Notes under the pieces: generated by a model
Seen by the model: only the letters and a program-made list of their open reading frames with translations
Told to the model about the DNA's origin: nothing
The model's database searches: none
Origin: Mycolicibacter engbaekii
GTDB taxonomy: Bacteria > Actinomycetota > Actinomycetes > Mycobacteriales > Mycobacteriaceae
NCBI RefSeq assembly: GCF_002101585.1
Contig: NZ_LQOT01000076.1
Location: 124,001 to 188,000, forward strand
Length of the DNA stretch: 64,000 nt
Reading direction: 5' to 3'
Shown here: positions 42,067 through 50,945 of the stretch, in pieces
Position numbering within the stretch: the first letter of the stretch is position 1
How the letters are laid out: each line of letters starts with the position of its first letter
Program-made: the position numbers and the translations under genes

Positions 42067-44045
42067 TCGGCATCGAGGTGGTCTCGCCGGGCATGTTCAC
42101 CACCGTGCAGGACTGGCCCGGCCGCGTCGGCTACTGGCATGTCGGAGTGCCGCCGTCCGGGCCGATGGACGATGTGTCGTTGCGGCTCGGCAACCGGGTT
42201 CTGGGCAATCCCGAAGGCGCAGCCGGCTTGGAATGCACCAAGGCGGGTCCCTCGCTGCGCTTTTGCGACCCCGCATGGGTGTGCGTCACCGGCGCCCCAG
42301 TGCCGGTCAGTCTGGACGGCACCCCGGTAGGGCAGTGGCAATCGGTACGGGTGCCCGCCGGTGGCCTCCTGGAAATCGGTACCGTCCCCGGACCGGGCAT
42401 GCGCTGCTATGTGCTGGTCGAAGGAGGAATCGCCGAGCCGGAATTCCTCGGCAGCACAGCAACATTCACTCACGGCATGATCGGCGGGCATCAGGGGCGG
42501 GCGCTGCGGGAGTCCGATCGGCTCAGCGCCGTCGGCAACGGTGCGGCGCCGCTGCTCAGCCGCGCACCCAGCCAGAGCCGGCCCAGCATCGGCCGGCACT
42601 GGGAACTCGCGGTCACCGAAGGGCCGCACGCGGCACCGGAGTTTCTGACCCGAGCCGACATGCTCGCCCTGACGAGCACCGACTACAGCGTGCACTTCAA
42701 CTCCGACCGCACCGGCGTGCGGCTCGTCGGGCCGAAACCACGGTGGGCTCGACCCGACGGCGGGGAAGCCGGCCTGCACCCGTCGAACATCCACGACACC
42801 GCCTACTGCGTTGGTGCACTGGACTTCACCGGCGACACACCGATCCTGCTCGGGCCCGACGGCCCCAGCCTGGGGGGTTTCGTGTGCCCCGTGACGGTGG
42901 TCCGCGCCGACCGGTGGAAACTGGGCCAGCTCGCGCCCGGCGACACGGTGCGGCTGGTGCCGATCCGTGCACGGCACGCCCCGCCGCCGGCGGCACTGAA
43001 TGTGCAGCGGCGCGCTGCCTGGCCCGTCGTGGTCTCTGACTCCGGCGACGGCGATGACGGCGTGCTGCAGCGCTACACCAACGGCGGCGGGACCGCCGTC
43101 ACCGTGCGACGCGCCGGTGACGGAGCGATCCTGGTCGAATACGGCCCGATGACACTGGATTTGGCGCTGCGGGCACGGATTCAGGTGCTCTACGACCGGC
43201 TTCGTGAGCAGGAACTTTCCGGGCTGCAGGAGCTGACGCCCGGCGTGCGGTCACTGCAGATCCAGTTCGACACCGCACAGACCTCGGTGCCGGAGGTGAT
43301 CGAACAGGTCGCCGCCATCGACGACGCCCTGCCGCCCTGCGACGAGCTCGTGGTGCCCAGCCGCTCGGTGCGCCTGCCGTTGAGTTGGGACGATCCCGCC
43401 ACCGGCGAAGCCATCCGCCGCTACATGTACGGCGTGCGGCCCGACGCGCCGTGGTGCCCGTCGAACATCGAATTCATCCGGCGCATCAACGGTCTTGACG
43501 ACATCCGCGAGGTCTACGACATCGTCTTCGACGCGCAGTATCTGGTGTTGGGTCTCGGCGACATCTATCTCGGGGCGCCCGTGGCCACCCCGCTGGATCC
43601 GCGGCACCGGCTGGTGACCACCAAATACAACCCGGCCCGGACCTGGACCCCGGAGAACGCCGTCGGGATCGGCGGTGCCTACCTGTGCATCTACGGCATC
43701 GAGGGCCCCGGCGGCTACCAGTTCGTCGGACGCACCACCCAGGTGTGGAACCACCGGCACGCGGCCGCCGGCCTGTTCGATCCAGGAACCCCGTGGCTGC
43801 TCCGGCACTTCGATCGCATCAGCTTCTATCCGGTGAGTGCTGCCGAGTTGCTCGACCTGCGGGCCGACATGGCAGCCGGACGAGGCCGGGTGCAGATCTG
43901 CGACGGCGAGTTCTCGCTGCCGGCCTACCGCAGTTTCCTGGACGCCAACGCCGACGGTATCGCCGCATTCCGGGGCCGACAGACGGCAGCGTTCGCCGCG
44001 GAGCGTGCCGCGTGGCGCCGGGCCGGCGAAATCGCCGACGGTTAA
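42063..44045 (+). CDS. Urea-carboxylase-type carboxyltransferase fusion (PxpC/PxpB-like) lacking biotin carboxylase
   Basis: A 660-aa protein. The N-terminal half is an AHS2/KipA (PxpC)-like domain ([35 protein letters not shown]); the C-terminal half is an AHS1/KipI (PxpB)-like domain ([28 protein letters not shown]-type region). This order is the carboxyltransferase part of urea or guanidine carboxylase. No ATP-grasp biotin carboxylase and no EAMKM biotinyl motif is present, so it is either served by subunits in trans or is a cyclic-imide-type hydrolase. No allophanate hydrolase gene is nearby. Convergent stop overlap (TTAA) with the DUF4334 gene. Confidence 0.85.
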   Translation: MIGIEVVSPGMFTTVQDWPGRVGYWHVGVPPSGPMDDVSLRLGNRVLGNPEGAAGLECTKAGPSLRFCDPAWVCVTGAPVPVSLDGTPVGQWQSVRVPAGGLLEIGTVPGPGMRCYVLVEGGIAEPEFLGSTATFTHGMIGGHQGRALRESDRLSAVGNGAAPLLSRAPSQSRPSIGRHWELAVTEGPHAAPEFLTRADMLALTSTDYSVHFNSDRTGVRLVGPKPRWARPDGGEAGLHPSNIHDTAYCVGALDFTGDTPILLGPDGPSLGGFVCPVTVVRADRWKLGQLAPGDTVRLVPIRARHAPPPAALNVQRRAAWPVVVSDSGDGDDGVLQRYTNGGGTAVTVRRAGDGAILVEYGPMTLDLALRARIQVLYDRLREQELSGLQELTPGVRSLQIQFDTAQTSVPEVIEQVAAIDDALPPCDELVVPSRSVRLPLSWDDPATGEAIRRYMYGVRPDAPWCPSNIEFIRRINGLDDIREVYDIVFDAQYLVLGLGDIYLGAPVATPLDPRHRLVTTKYNPARTWTPENAVGIGGAYLCIYGIEGPGGYQFVGRTTQVWNHRHAAAGLFDPGTPWLLRHFDRISFYPVSAAELLDLRADMAAGRGRVQICDGEFSLPAYRSFLDANADGIAAFRGRQTAAFAAERAAWRRAGEIADG

Positions 44046-44596
44046 GCCACAGTGAGCGAATCGTCGCGGTAGAGCACGAAGAAGTACGGCTGCGGCGAAC
44101 CGCGCAGGTCCATCGCCCCGAGCACCGCTTCATCGGACAGGCGCCGGAAGACATCGTTGACCGGGGCCTGGTCGTAGATCATGGTCGCGGTGTCGACTCC
44201 GCGGTAGCGCGTGGTGCGCAACCGCGCTTTGGGGGCCCGGGTTCGTACCAACGGCGCCAGCAGTGTGATCCGCCCGCCGACCGCCCGGTTCTTCATCGCC
44301 GGCAGCTTCGTCGCCAGTCCCAGGACACTGAACGCCAGTACCGGGTTGAAGGCCCAGAGCGCGGAGCCGTCGCGGGTGGGGAACAGCAGCGGATGCACGG
44401 TCTCGGCATCCACGAACTGCTTGCCCCACCAGCCGCTGGCGGCCAGCAGACCGTCCAGGGGGTGCCCGGTCGGAAGCTCCGCGCCGTGCCAGGTTCCGAT
44501 CATGAAATCGGGATCGACCGCCTCCGCGGCATCGAAGATCGCCAAGGCCTCGGCGGTGGTCGTCGGCACGGTGGAAAACAGGTCCTGCACGAGCAT
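44042..44596 (-). CDS. GXWXG/DUF4334-domain protein
   Basis: A 184-aa protein read from ATG 44596; GTG 44605 is an alternative. The N-terminal [18 protein letters not shown] is the GXWXG domain, and the C-terminal [20 protein letters not shown] is DUF4334. This pair of domains often occurs together in actinobacteria and has no assigned biochemical function. Same strand as and about 35 nt downstream of purU. Confidence 0.8.
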   Translation of the reverse strand: MLVQDLFSTVPTTTAEALAIFDAAEAVDPDFMIGTWHGAELPTGHPLDGLLAASGWWGKQFVDAETVHPLLFPTRDGSALWAFNPVLAFSVLGLATKLPAMKNRAVGGRITLLAPLVRTRAPKARLRTTRYRGVDTATMIYDQAPVNDVFRRLSDEAVLGAMDLRGSPQPYFFVLYRDDSLTVA

Positions 44597-44632
44597 GCGG
44601 ACCACGTTACTCGAGGTCGACGGCGCGAGCCG

Positions 44633-45574
44633 CTAGAGCACCACCGTCTCGTTGCCCACCCGGATCACCCGGTCCTGGCAATGCCACTGCACGGCCCGCG
44701 ACAACACCGCCCGCTCGACGTCGGCGCCCAGTCGCACCAGATCGGTGACGCTGTGGGTGTGGTCCACCCGCACCACGTCCTGTTCGATGATCGGGCCCTC
44801 GTCGAGCACCTCGGTCACGTAGTGCGCGGTGGCGCCGATCAGCTTCACGCCCCGCTCCCGGGCCCGCTGGTAGGGCGCCGCGCCGATGAACGCGGGCAGG
44901 AACGAGTGGTGGATGTTGATCAGCGGACAGCCCACCGCCTCGATGAAATCGCCGGTGATGATCTGCATGTAGCGCGCCAGCACCACCAGGTCCACGTTGC
45001 CGCAGAGCAACTGGAGCTGACGCTGTTCTGCCTCGGCGCGGATGTCGCGGGTCGCGGGGATATGGAAGAACGGCACGCCGAACGGGCGCACCTGGTCGGC
45101 CAGATCCGGGTGGTTGGAGATCACCATGGCCACCGTCATCTCCAGCTCCCCGCGGCGGTTGCGCCACAACAGGTCCAGCAGGCAGTGGTCGGTCTTGGAC
45201 GCCATGATCGCCACCCGTTTGGGCTTGGCGGCCTCGGTGAACCGGTAATCCATCGCGAACCGCTCGGCGACCGTGGCCCCGAATCTCTCCTGGAGCCCGT
45301 CGAGGGCAGCCGGCAGGCCGGGCAGGTGAAAGATCGCCCGCTGCACGAATGTCCCGTCTTCGGGGGCGGTCGAGTGTTGATCCAGCGAGATGATGTTGGC
45401 CCCGGCCTCGGCCAGAAAGGCGCTGACCGCGGCGATGATCCCGTGATTGTCCCGGCATCGCAGCAGCAGCCGGCCGATATCGGTGGTCGCCTGCGCGCCG
45501 GACTGCTGCGGATAGCCCTGCGGAGCCTGCCCGGGTGTCGCGGCGCCCCCGTGGCCCCCAGAACCGTTCGTCAT
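44633..45574 (-). CDS. purU: Formyltetrahydrofolate deformylase
   Basis: A 313-aa enzyme that hydrolyses 10-formyl-THF to THF and formate. The ACT-like N-terminal domain (about 30-110: LLRCRDNHGIIAAVSAFLAE) is followed by a formyltransferase fold with the catalytic segment INIHHSFLPAFIGAAPYQRA (about residues 223-242). ATG 45574 has a GGAAGG Shine-Dalgarno at 5-6 nt; the in-frame GTG 45580 does not. An N-terminal Gly/Gln/Pro-rich leader of about 25 residues is an extension to the usual length. Confidence 0.95.
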   Translation of the reverse strand: MTNGSGGHGGAATPGQAPQGYPQQSGAQATTDIGRLLLRCRDNHGIIAAVSAFLAEAGANIISLDQHSTAPEDGTFVQRAIFHLPGLPAALDGLQERFGATVAERFAMDYRFTEAAKPKRVAIMASKTDHCLLDLLWRNRRGELEMTVAMVISNHPDLADQVRPFGVPFFHIPATRDIRAEAEQRQLQLLCGNVDLVVLARYMQIITGDFIEAVGCPLINIHHSFLPAFIGAAPYQRARERGVKLIGATAHYVTEVLDEGPIIEQDVVRVDHTHSVTDLVRLGADVERAVLSRAVQWHCQDRVIRVGNETVVL

Positions 45575-45714
45575 GGCCACCCTTCCGATCTGGACTTCAA
45601 CGGGTCAGGCTACCGGTGCAGGGGACGAGAATCCGACACACCGGGCGACTAACCCAGTCACACACGTAACACAGGGCACACTAGTAACAACAACTATGTC
45701 TGGAGGGTGCTGCC

Positions 45715-46452
45715 GTGTACCGAGTGTTCGAAGCCCTTGACGAACTTGGCTCCATTGTCGAAGAGGCCCGTGGCGTGCCGATGACGGCAGGCTGTGTGGT
45801 ACCCCGCGGTGACGTGCTGGAACTGATCGACGACATCCGGGACGCCATCCCCGGCGAGCTCGACGACGCCCAAGACGTGCTGGACGCCCGTGACTCGGTG
45901 CTCGGTGAGGCCAAGGAGCACGCCGAGTCCATGGTCAGCTCGGCCACCGCGGAAGCGGACTCCCTGATCAGCCACGCCCGGGCCGAAGCCGACCGGCTGC
46001 TGGCCGACGCCAAGGGCCAGGCCGACCGGATGGTGGCCGAGGCGCGCGCCCACAGCGAGCGGATGGTCGGGGAAGCCCGCGAGGAAGCGGCCCGGCTCAG
46101 CGCCACCGCCAAGCGGGAGTTCGAGACCGCCACCAGCCGCGCCCAGGCGGAATGCGACCGACTGGTGGAGAGCGGCAACGCCGCCTACGAGAAGGCCGTG
46201 CAGGAAGGCATCAAGGAACAGCAGCGCCTGGTGTCGCAGAACGAGGTGGTCACCGCCGCGCGTGCCGAATCCACCCGGCTGATCGACTCGGCGCACGCCG
46301 AGGCCGACCGGATGCGCGGCGAATGCGACATCTACGTCGACGCCAAGCTGGCCGAGTTCGAGGACTTCCTCAACGGCACCCTGCGCTCGATCAACCGCGG
46401 TCGTCACCAACTGCGTACCGCGGCGGGCACCCACGACTACGCGACCCGCTGA
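45715..46452 (+). CDS. sepIVA: SepIVA-like septal coiled-coil protein (Rv2927c-like)
   Basis: A 245-aa DivIVA-like coiled-coil protein. The N-terminal YRVFEALDELGSIVEEARGV is the mycobacterial SepIVA signature; residues about 60-215 are a long alanine/glutamate-rich coiled coil. SepIVA functions in septation and polar/intracellular membrane domain organisation. GTG start 45715 follows GGAGGG. Opposite strand to purU, 140 nt upstream gap. Confidence 0.92.
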   Translation: MYRVFEALDELGSIVEEARGVPMTAGCVVPRGDVLELIDDIRDAIPGELDDAQDVLDARDSVLGEAKEHAESMVSSATAEADSLISHARAEADRLLADAKGQADRMVAEARAHSERMVGEAREEAARLSATAKREFETATSRAQAECDRLVESGNAAYEKAVQEGIKEQQRLVSQNEVVTAARAESTRLIDSAHAEADRMRGECDIYVDAKLAEFEDFLNGTLRSINRGRHQLRTAAGTHDYATR

Positions 46453-46490
46453 CCGGCGAACGCCGTCTGAGGGCTGCGTAGAATCGCGGC

Positions 46491-47099
46491 ATGGCGAGGC
46501 ACCCCGGCGCAGGCACGCAGCGCGCACAGCGGGCACTGCCTGCACCGTTCCTGGTCAACGTCTCGCGGCTCGGGCGACGCCCCGGCGCGTTGATGCCGTT
46601 GCGCGAGCAGCGGGTCAGTCCCACCCGTATCGGGCTGGACCTGGTGGCGATTCCGGCGGGCACCGCGGTGGACCTCGATCTGCGGGTGGAGTCGGTTTCG
46701 GAGGGAGTGCTCGTCAGCGGAACGGTCTCGGCCGCCACCGCCGGCGAATGTGCGCGCTGCCTGCAACCGCTGACCGGGGCCGTCGAGGTCGAGCTGACTG
46801 AGCTGTTCGCCTACCCCGAAAGCGCCACCGACGCCACCACCGACGACGACGAGATGGGCCGCGTCGTCGATGACGGCGTGGACCTCGAACAGGCCATCGT
46901 CGACGCGGTCGGTCTGGCGTTGCCGTTGTCGCCGCTGTGCGATCCGGACTGCCCGGGCCTGTGCCCGGACTGCGGCGCGCTGCTGGCGTCCGCGGAACCC
47001 GGCCACCACCACGACAAGATCGACCCGCGCTGGGCGAAGCTGACGGGAATTCTTGCGGCCCAGGAGGAGAACCCGCGCAGCGATGACGGTGGGCGGTGA
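46491..47099 (+). CDS. YceD/DUF177 family protein (Rv2926c-like)
   Basis: A 202-aa protein of the YceD (DUF177) family, often linked to 23S rRNA/ribosome accumulation in bacteria. A possible zinc site is formed by CARC (about residues 84-87) and the C-terminal [16 protein letters not shown] (about 147-162). Its stop overlaps the rnc GTG start by 4 nt. Gene order sepIVA-yceD-rnc-mutM-smc-ftsY is conserved in mycobacteria. Confidence 0.88.
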   Translation: MARHPGAGTQRAQRALPAPFLVNVSRLGRRPGALMPLREQRVSPTRIGLDLVAIPAGTAVDLDLRVESVSEGVLVSGTVSAATAGECARCLQPLTGAVEVELTELFAYPESATDATTDDDEMGRVVDDGVDLEQAIVDAVGLALPLSPLCDPDCPGLCPDCGALLASAEPGHHHDKIDPRWAKLTGILAAQEENPRSDDGGR

Positions 47100-47824
47100 G
47101 CCGTCCCCGTCAAGCCGTGCTCGATGCTCTCGGCGTGGACCTGCCCGACGACCTGCTGACGCTGGCCGTCACTCACCGCAGCTATGCCTACGAGCACGGC
47201 GGGCTGCCCACCAATGAGCGCCTGGAGTTCCTGGGCGACGCCGTACTCGGGCTGACCATCACCGATGAGCTGTTCCACCGGCACCCGGACCGCCCGGAGG
47301 GCGATCTGGCCAAGCTGCGTGCCAGCGTGGTCAACACCTCCGCCCTGGCCGATGTGGCGCGCGGCCTGACCGAAGACGGCCTGGGCGCTCATCTGCGGCT
47401 CGGCCGCGGCGAGGTGAACACCGGCGGCGCCGACAAGTCCAGCATTCTGGCCGACGGGATGGAATCGCTGCTGGGAGCGGTGTACCTGCAGCACGGTATC
47501 GACGTCGCCCGCGAGGTGATCCTGCGCCTGTTCGGTCCGCTGCTCGACACCGCGGCGACCCTGGGCGCCGGTCTGGACTGGAAGACCAGCCTGCAGGAGC
47601 TGACGGCCGCCCGCGGGATCGGCGTGCCGTCCTACCGGGTCACCTCGACCGGGCCCGATCATGACCGCGAATTCACCGCGACCGTCGTCGTCTCCGACAC
47701 CGCCTACGGCAGCGGCGTCGGCCGGACCAAGAAGGAAGCCGAGCAGAAGGCCGCGGCGGCGGCCTGGCAGGCCCTGGACGACTCGGCCGGCTCGGACGCG
47801 GTGGACGAAGCACCGCAGGGCTGA
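47096..47824 (+). CDS. rnc: Ribonuclease III
   Basis: A 242-aa dsRNA endonuclease for rRNA processing. The RNase III signature [20 protein letters not shown] (about 42-61) and second catalytic Glu in ESLLGAVYL are intact. A double-stranded RNA-binding domain occupies about 155-225 ([13 protein letters not shown] ... [13 protein letters not shown]). GTG start overlapping the upstream stop. Confidence 0.96.
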   Translation: MSRPRQAVLDALGVDLPDDLLTLAVTHRSYAYEHGGLPTNERLEFLGDAVLGLTITDELFHRHPDRPEGDLAKLRASVVNTSALADVARGLTEDGLGAHLRLGRGEVNTGGADKSSILADGMESLLGAVYLQHGIDVAREVILRLFGPLLDTAATLGAGLDWKTSLQELTAARGIGVPSYRVTSTGPDHDREFTATVVVSDTAYGSGVGRTKKEAEQKAAAAAWQALDDSAGSDAVDEAPQG

Positions 47825-47826
47825 CG

Positions 47827-48672
47827 ATGCCGGAACTCCCCGAGGTCGAGGTGGTCCGGCGCGGCCTGGCAGAGCACGTGGTGGGGCGCACCATCACCGC
47901 GGTGCGGGTGCACCATCCGCGGGCGGTGCGCCGGCACGAGGCCGGCCCGGCCGACCTGACCGGGCGGTTGCTGGGCGCCCGCATCACCGGCATCGATCGG
48001 CGGGGCAAGTACCTGTGGCTGCTGCTGAACGGCTCCACCGCCGACGAGGCGCTCGTGGTGCACCTGGGGATGAGCGGCCAGATGCTGCTGGGGGACCTGC
48101 CCGACACCAGGCACCTGCGGATCGCCGTGGTGCTCGATGACGGGACGAAGGTCAGCTTCGTCGACCAGCGGACCTTCGGCGGGTGGCAGCTCACCGACCT
48201 GGTCGAGGTGGACGGCAGCCTGTTGCCGGTGCCGGTCGCGCACATCGCCCGCGACCCGCTGGACCCGCGCTTCGACGCCGAATCGGTTGTCGAGGTGTTG
48301 CGCGGCAAGCACTCCGAGATCAAGCGCCAACTCCTCGACCAGACCGTGGTGTCGGGAATCGGCAACATCTACGCCGACGAAGCCCTGTGGCGAGCCGGAA
48401 TCCGTGGCACCCGGACGGCCGACCGGCTGTCCCGGCCGCGGCTGCGGTCGCTGCTGGCGGCCGCCGCCGAGGTGATGCGCGACGCGCTGGCCGCCGGAGG
48501 CACCTCGTTCGATTCGTTGTATGTCAACGTCAACGGCGAATCCGGTTACTTCAGCCGATCGCTGGACGCCTACGGGCGGCAGGACGAGCCGTGCCGGCGT
48601 TGCGGAACACCGATTCGCCGCGCCAAATTCATGAACCGCTCGTCGTACTTCTGCCCGCAGTGCCAACGCTGA
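47827..48672 (+). CDS. mutM: Formamidopyrimidine-DNA glycosylase
   Basis: A 281-aa Fpg/MutM that excises 8-oxoguanine. The catalytic N-terminus MPELPEVE (Pro2, Glu3), the H2TH region, and the C-terminal zinc finger ([13 protein letters not shown] ... YFCPQCQ) are all present. Two nt after rnc. Converges with the PIG-L gene. Confidence 0.96.
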   Translation: MPELPEVEVVRRGLAEHVVGRTITAVRVHHPRAVRRHEAGPADLTGRLLGARITGIDRRGKYLWLLLNGSTADEALVVHLGMSGQMLLGDLPDTRHLRIAVVLDDGTKVSFVDQRTFGGWQLTDLVEVDGSLLPVPVAHIARDPLDPRFDAESVVEVLRGKHSEIKRQLLDQTVVSGIGNIYADEALWRAGIRGTRTADRLSRPRLRSLLAAAAEVMRDALAAGGTSFDSLYVNVNGESGYFSRSLDAYGRQDEPCRRCGTPIRRAKFMNRSSYFCPQCQR

Positions 48673-48694
48673 CAACCGATTTGCGCGTCCGTGC

Positions 48695-49468
48695 TCACGC
48701 GAAGATGTCGCGGTAGATCGTGCCCGGTTCCCGGTCCGGGTCGACGAACCATTCCCGCCCGAACATCGCCCCCGCCGCCTGGGGAGGCAGCCGCATCAGC
48801 AACGCGACAAGCCGTGCCGCCGCGGGGCTCGCGCTGATCTGAGAACGGTGCTCGGCCAGGGCATCGCGCTTCTGCCGGGCGAACCGGAACACATTGATCC
48901 GGTGCGTGATGTCCGCCCGTGGCGCATAGGCCGTGCGCACCACATCGCGCTGGTAGGGGGCCGGCAGCCGAACCCACCGTGCGGCATCGGCGATCCGGGC
49001 CAGCATCTCCCGGGGCATCGTCGCCTCGAGCACCCGCGGTGTCGCCGCGATCTGCGCCGCCTGTTTACCGACCTGGTGAACCCGTACGTGATCCCGGTGG
49101 CCGTAGCCGCCGTTGGACTGGTAGCTCAACAGCAGCTCGGCGCGTTCCTCGGTCAGGATGTCCGCCAGCCGCCGGGCCGACTCCGCGATGTCGGCGCGGG
49201 CGAATCGGACCCGCCCGGGCGGGTCGGCGGGAAACACGGGGCCGAACCCGCTGTCGGCGTATCCGAGGCACTCGACCCGGTGGGCGCCGAGGATTGCCGC
49301 ACTCGAGCGCAGTTCGCCCAGCCGGTCCGCGTCGTCGTTACCGACCCGGCCGTCGGTCGCCACCACGACCACCACCCGGTGGCCCTCGGCGGCGGCGCGA
49401 GCCAGCGTGCCCCCGGTCAGGATCACCTCGTCGTCGGGGTGGGCGTGAAACGCGACCACGGTGGCCAT
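48695..49468 (-). CDS. LmbE/PIG-L family zinc deacetylase
   Basis: A 257-aa member of the PIG-L (LmbE) N-acetylglucosaminyl deacetylase family. Zinc motif HPDDE is at residues 10-14 and the third ligand lies in GYGHRDHVRVH (about 123-133). Family members include MshB and Mca of mycothiol metabolism, but this lacks evidence for either specific role. Forms a minus-strand pair with the DJ-1-like gene. The pair interrupts the mutM-osmC backbone. Confidence 0.85.
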   Translation of the reverse strand: MATVVAFHAHPDDEVILTGGTLARAAAEGHRVVVVVATDGRVGNDDADRLGELRSSAAILGAHRVECLGYADSGFGPVFPADPPGRVRFARADIAESARRLADILTEERAELLLSYQSNGGYGHRDHVRVHQVGKQAAQIAATPRVLEATMPREMLARIADAARWVRLPAPYQRDVVRTAYAPRADITHRINVFRFARQKRDALAEHRSQISASPAAARLVALLMRLPPQAAGAMFGREWFVDPDREPGTIYRDIFA

Positions 49469-49486
49469 ACCGAATCAGTATGCCCG

Positions 49487-50116
49487 TCAGCGCCGCAGCT
49501 GCGCCGCGCGTTGCAGAACAGCTTCGGCGGCTTTGGCCCGGGAGCCGCAGTCGAACGGTGGCTGCGGGTCGTACTCGATCAAAAGCTGTACAGCGCAGGC
49601 ACTCTCGGCGTCCAGTAGCAGTTCGACGAGCCGCAGCGCCATGTCGATGCCGCTGGAGACCCCTGCGGAGGTCACAATCCGGCGCGGCAGGTGTTCGACC
49701 ACACGCTGATCCACATAGCGGGCGCCCAGGTGCTCCAGCAGTTCGACGGCGCTCCAGTGGGTGGTCGCGGTCAACCCGTCCAGCAGGCCCGCAGCGGCCA
49801 GCAGCAGCGAACCGGTACACACCGAGGTGGTGAACCGGGTATGGACATGGGCCTCGCGCACCCAGTCGAGCAACTCGGTGTCGCCGAGCAGGGCGCGCGT
49901 CCCGATCCCGCCGGGCACGACCAGCAGGTCCGGGCGCGGCAGCTCGTCGAACCGTGCGTCGCAGATGATCCCGAGCATTCCGTTGTCGCTGCGCACCTCG
50001 CCGCGGCGGTGCCCGACGAAGACCACCTCGGCGTCGGGGATCCGTTGCAGCACCTCATACGGCCCGATCGCGTCGAGCGCGGTGAAGCGCGGGAACAGTG
50101 GAATCGCTACCTGCAT
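49487..50116 (-). CDS. DJ-1/PfpI superfamily protein
   Basis: A 209-aa class I glutamine-amidotransferase-like protein. The nucleophile elbow Cys lies in TTSVCTGSLLLAAAGLL (about residues 96-112), and the nearby glutamate in IGPYEVL near the N-terminus fits the isonitrile-hydratase (InhA) subgroup more than PfpI protease. The exact activity is not determined. Followed by the PIG-L gene after 18 nt. Confidence 0.85.
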   Translation of the reverse strand: MQVAIPLFPRFTALDAIGPYEVLQRIPDAEVVFVGHRRGEVRSDNGMLGIICDARFDELPRPDLLVVPGGIGTRALLGDTELLDWVREAHVHTRFTTSVCTGSLLLAAAGLLDGLTATTHWSAVELLEHLGARYVDQRVVEHLPRRIVTSAGVSSGIDMALRLVELLLDAESACAVQLLIEYDPQPPFDCGSRAKAAEAVLQRAAQLRR

Positions 50117-50150
50117 GACCCAGACGACACTACGCGCCGCGCCCCGTTCA

Positions 50151-50208
50151 CCGAGCGTGTAATGAGTCCGGGAAATCGGCGGTTTTATCGGACTGAGTAC
50201 ACGTTCGG
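50151..50208. repeat. Long palindromic repeat, copy 2
   Basis: CCGAGCGTGTA (50151-50161) and TACACGTTCGG (50198-50208) are an inverted repeat with one mismatch, separated by 36 nt. Arm words and spacer length match copy 1 at 23796-23859, with about 22 of 36 spacer positions identical by eye. Here it sits between divergent genes, so it is not simply a terminator. Confidence 0.85.
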
Positions 50209-50241
50209 CGAGGGAAGACCCGCGGCTGCCAAGATGTCCTC

Positions 50242-50658
50242 ATGACGGAACTATGGGTTCAACGAACAGGGGTCCGCAGCTACACCGGACACAGTTCCCG
50301 GGGGGCGCAGGTGCTGGTGGGCAACGAAGACGTCGACGGCGTCTTCACCCCCGGAGAGCTGCTGAAGATCGCGCTGGCCGCGTGCAGCGGGATGGCCAGT
50401 GACGCGCCGCTGGCCCGCCGCCTCGGCGACGACTATGCGGCCACGATCCGGGTCTCGGGTCCCGCCGATCGTGAGCAGGAGCGCTACCCGCTGCTGGAGG
50501 AGACGCTGGAGCTGGACCTGTCGGGTCTCGACGAGGCCGACAAGCAGCGGTTGCTCACCGTCGTCCAGCGGGCCATCGACCAGGTCTGCACGGTGGGCCG
50601 CACCCTCAAATCGGGCACCGAGGTGCGCTTTGCCGTCGACGCCGGTGACCGGGCCTGA
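50242..50658 (+). CDS. OsmC/Ohr-family protein (Rv2923c-like)
   Basis: A 138-aa OsmC-fold protein, a thiol peroxidase family against organic hydroperoxides. Both expected cysteines are seen: Cys in LAACSGMAS (about residue 49) and Cys in [10 protein letters not shown] (about 114). ATG 50242. Its stop codon lies inside the acyP gene by 14 nt. Confidence 0.88.
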   Translation: MTELWVQRTGVRSYTGHSSRGAQVLVGNEDVDGVFTPGELLKIALAACSGMASDAPLARRLGDDYAATIRVSGPADREQERYPLLEETLELDLSGLDEADKQRLLTVVQRAIDQVCTVGRTLKSGTEVRFAVDAGDRA

Positions 50659-50926
50659 CGTCCGCCTGTCCGCCTGGGTGCACGGGCGGGTCCAGGGGGT
50701 CGGCTTTCGGTGGTGGACCCGTTCACGGGCGCTGGAACTGGGGCTGACGGGGTACGCCGCCAACCGCCCGGATGGGCGCGTACACGTCGTCGCTCAGGGT
50801 CCGCGGGCCGATTGCCAGCGCCTGCTGGAGCTGCTGCAGGGCGGGACGACGCCCGGCCGGGTGGACACCGTCGTCGCCGATTGGGCGGACGCCGGGGACC
50901 CGATCGACGGATTCGCCGAACGCTAG
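50645..50926 (+). CDS. acyP: Acylphosphatase
   Basis: A 93-aa acylphosphatase. The substrate loop and catalytic Arg are in [13 protein letters not shown] (about residues 11-23), and the catalytic Asn is in [16 protein letters not shown] 50645 gives normal family length and overlaps the osmC stop, implying coupling. In conserved position between osmC and smc. Confidence 0.92.
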   Translation: MTGPDVRLSAWVHGRVQGVGFRWWTRSRALELGLTGYAANRPDGRVHVVAQGPRADCQRLLELLQGGTTPGRVDTVVADWADAGDPIDGFAER

Positions 50927-50945
50927 ACCGGTAGTCTCAGACCCC

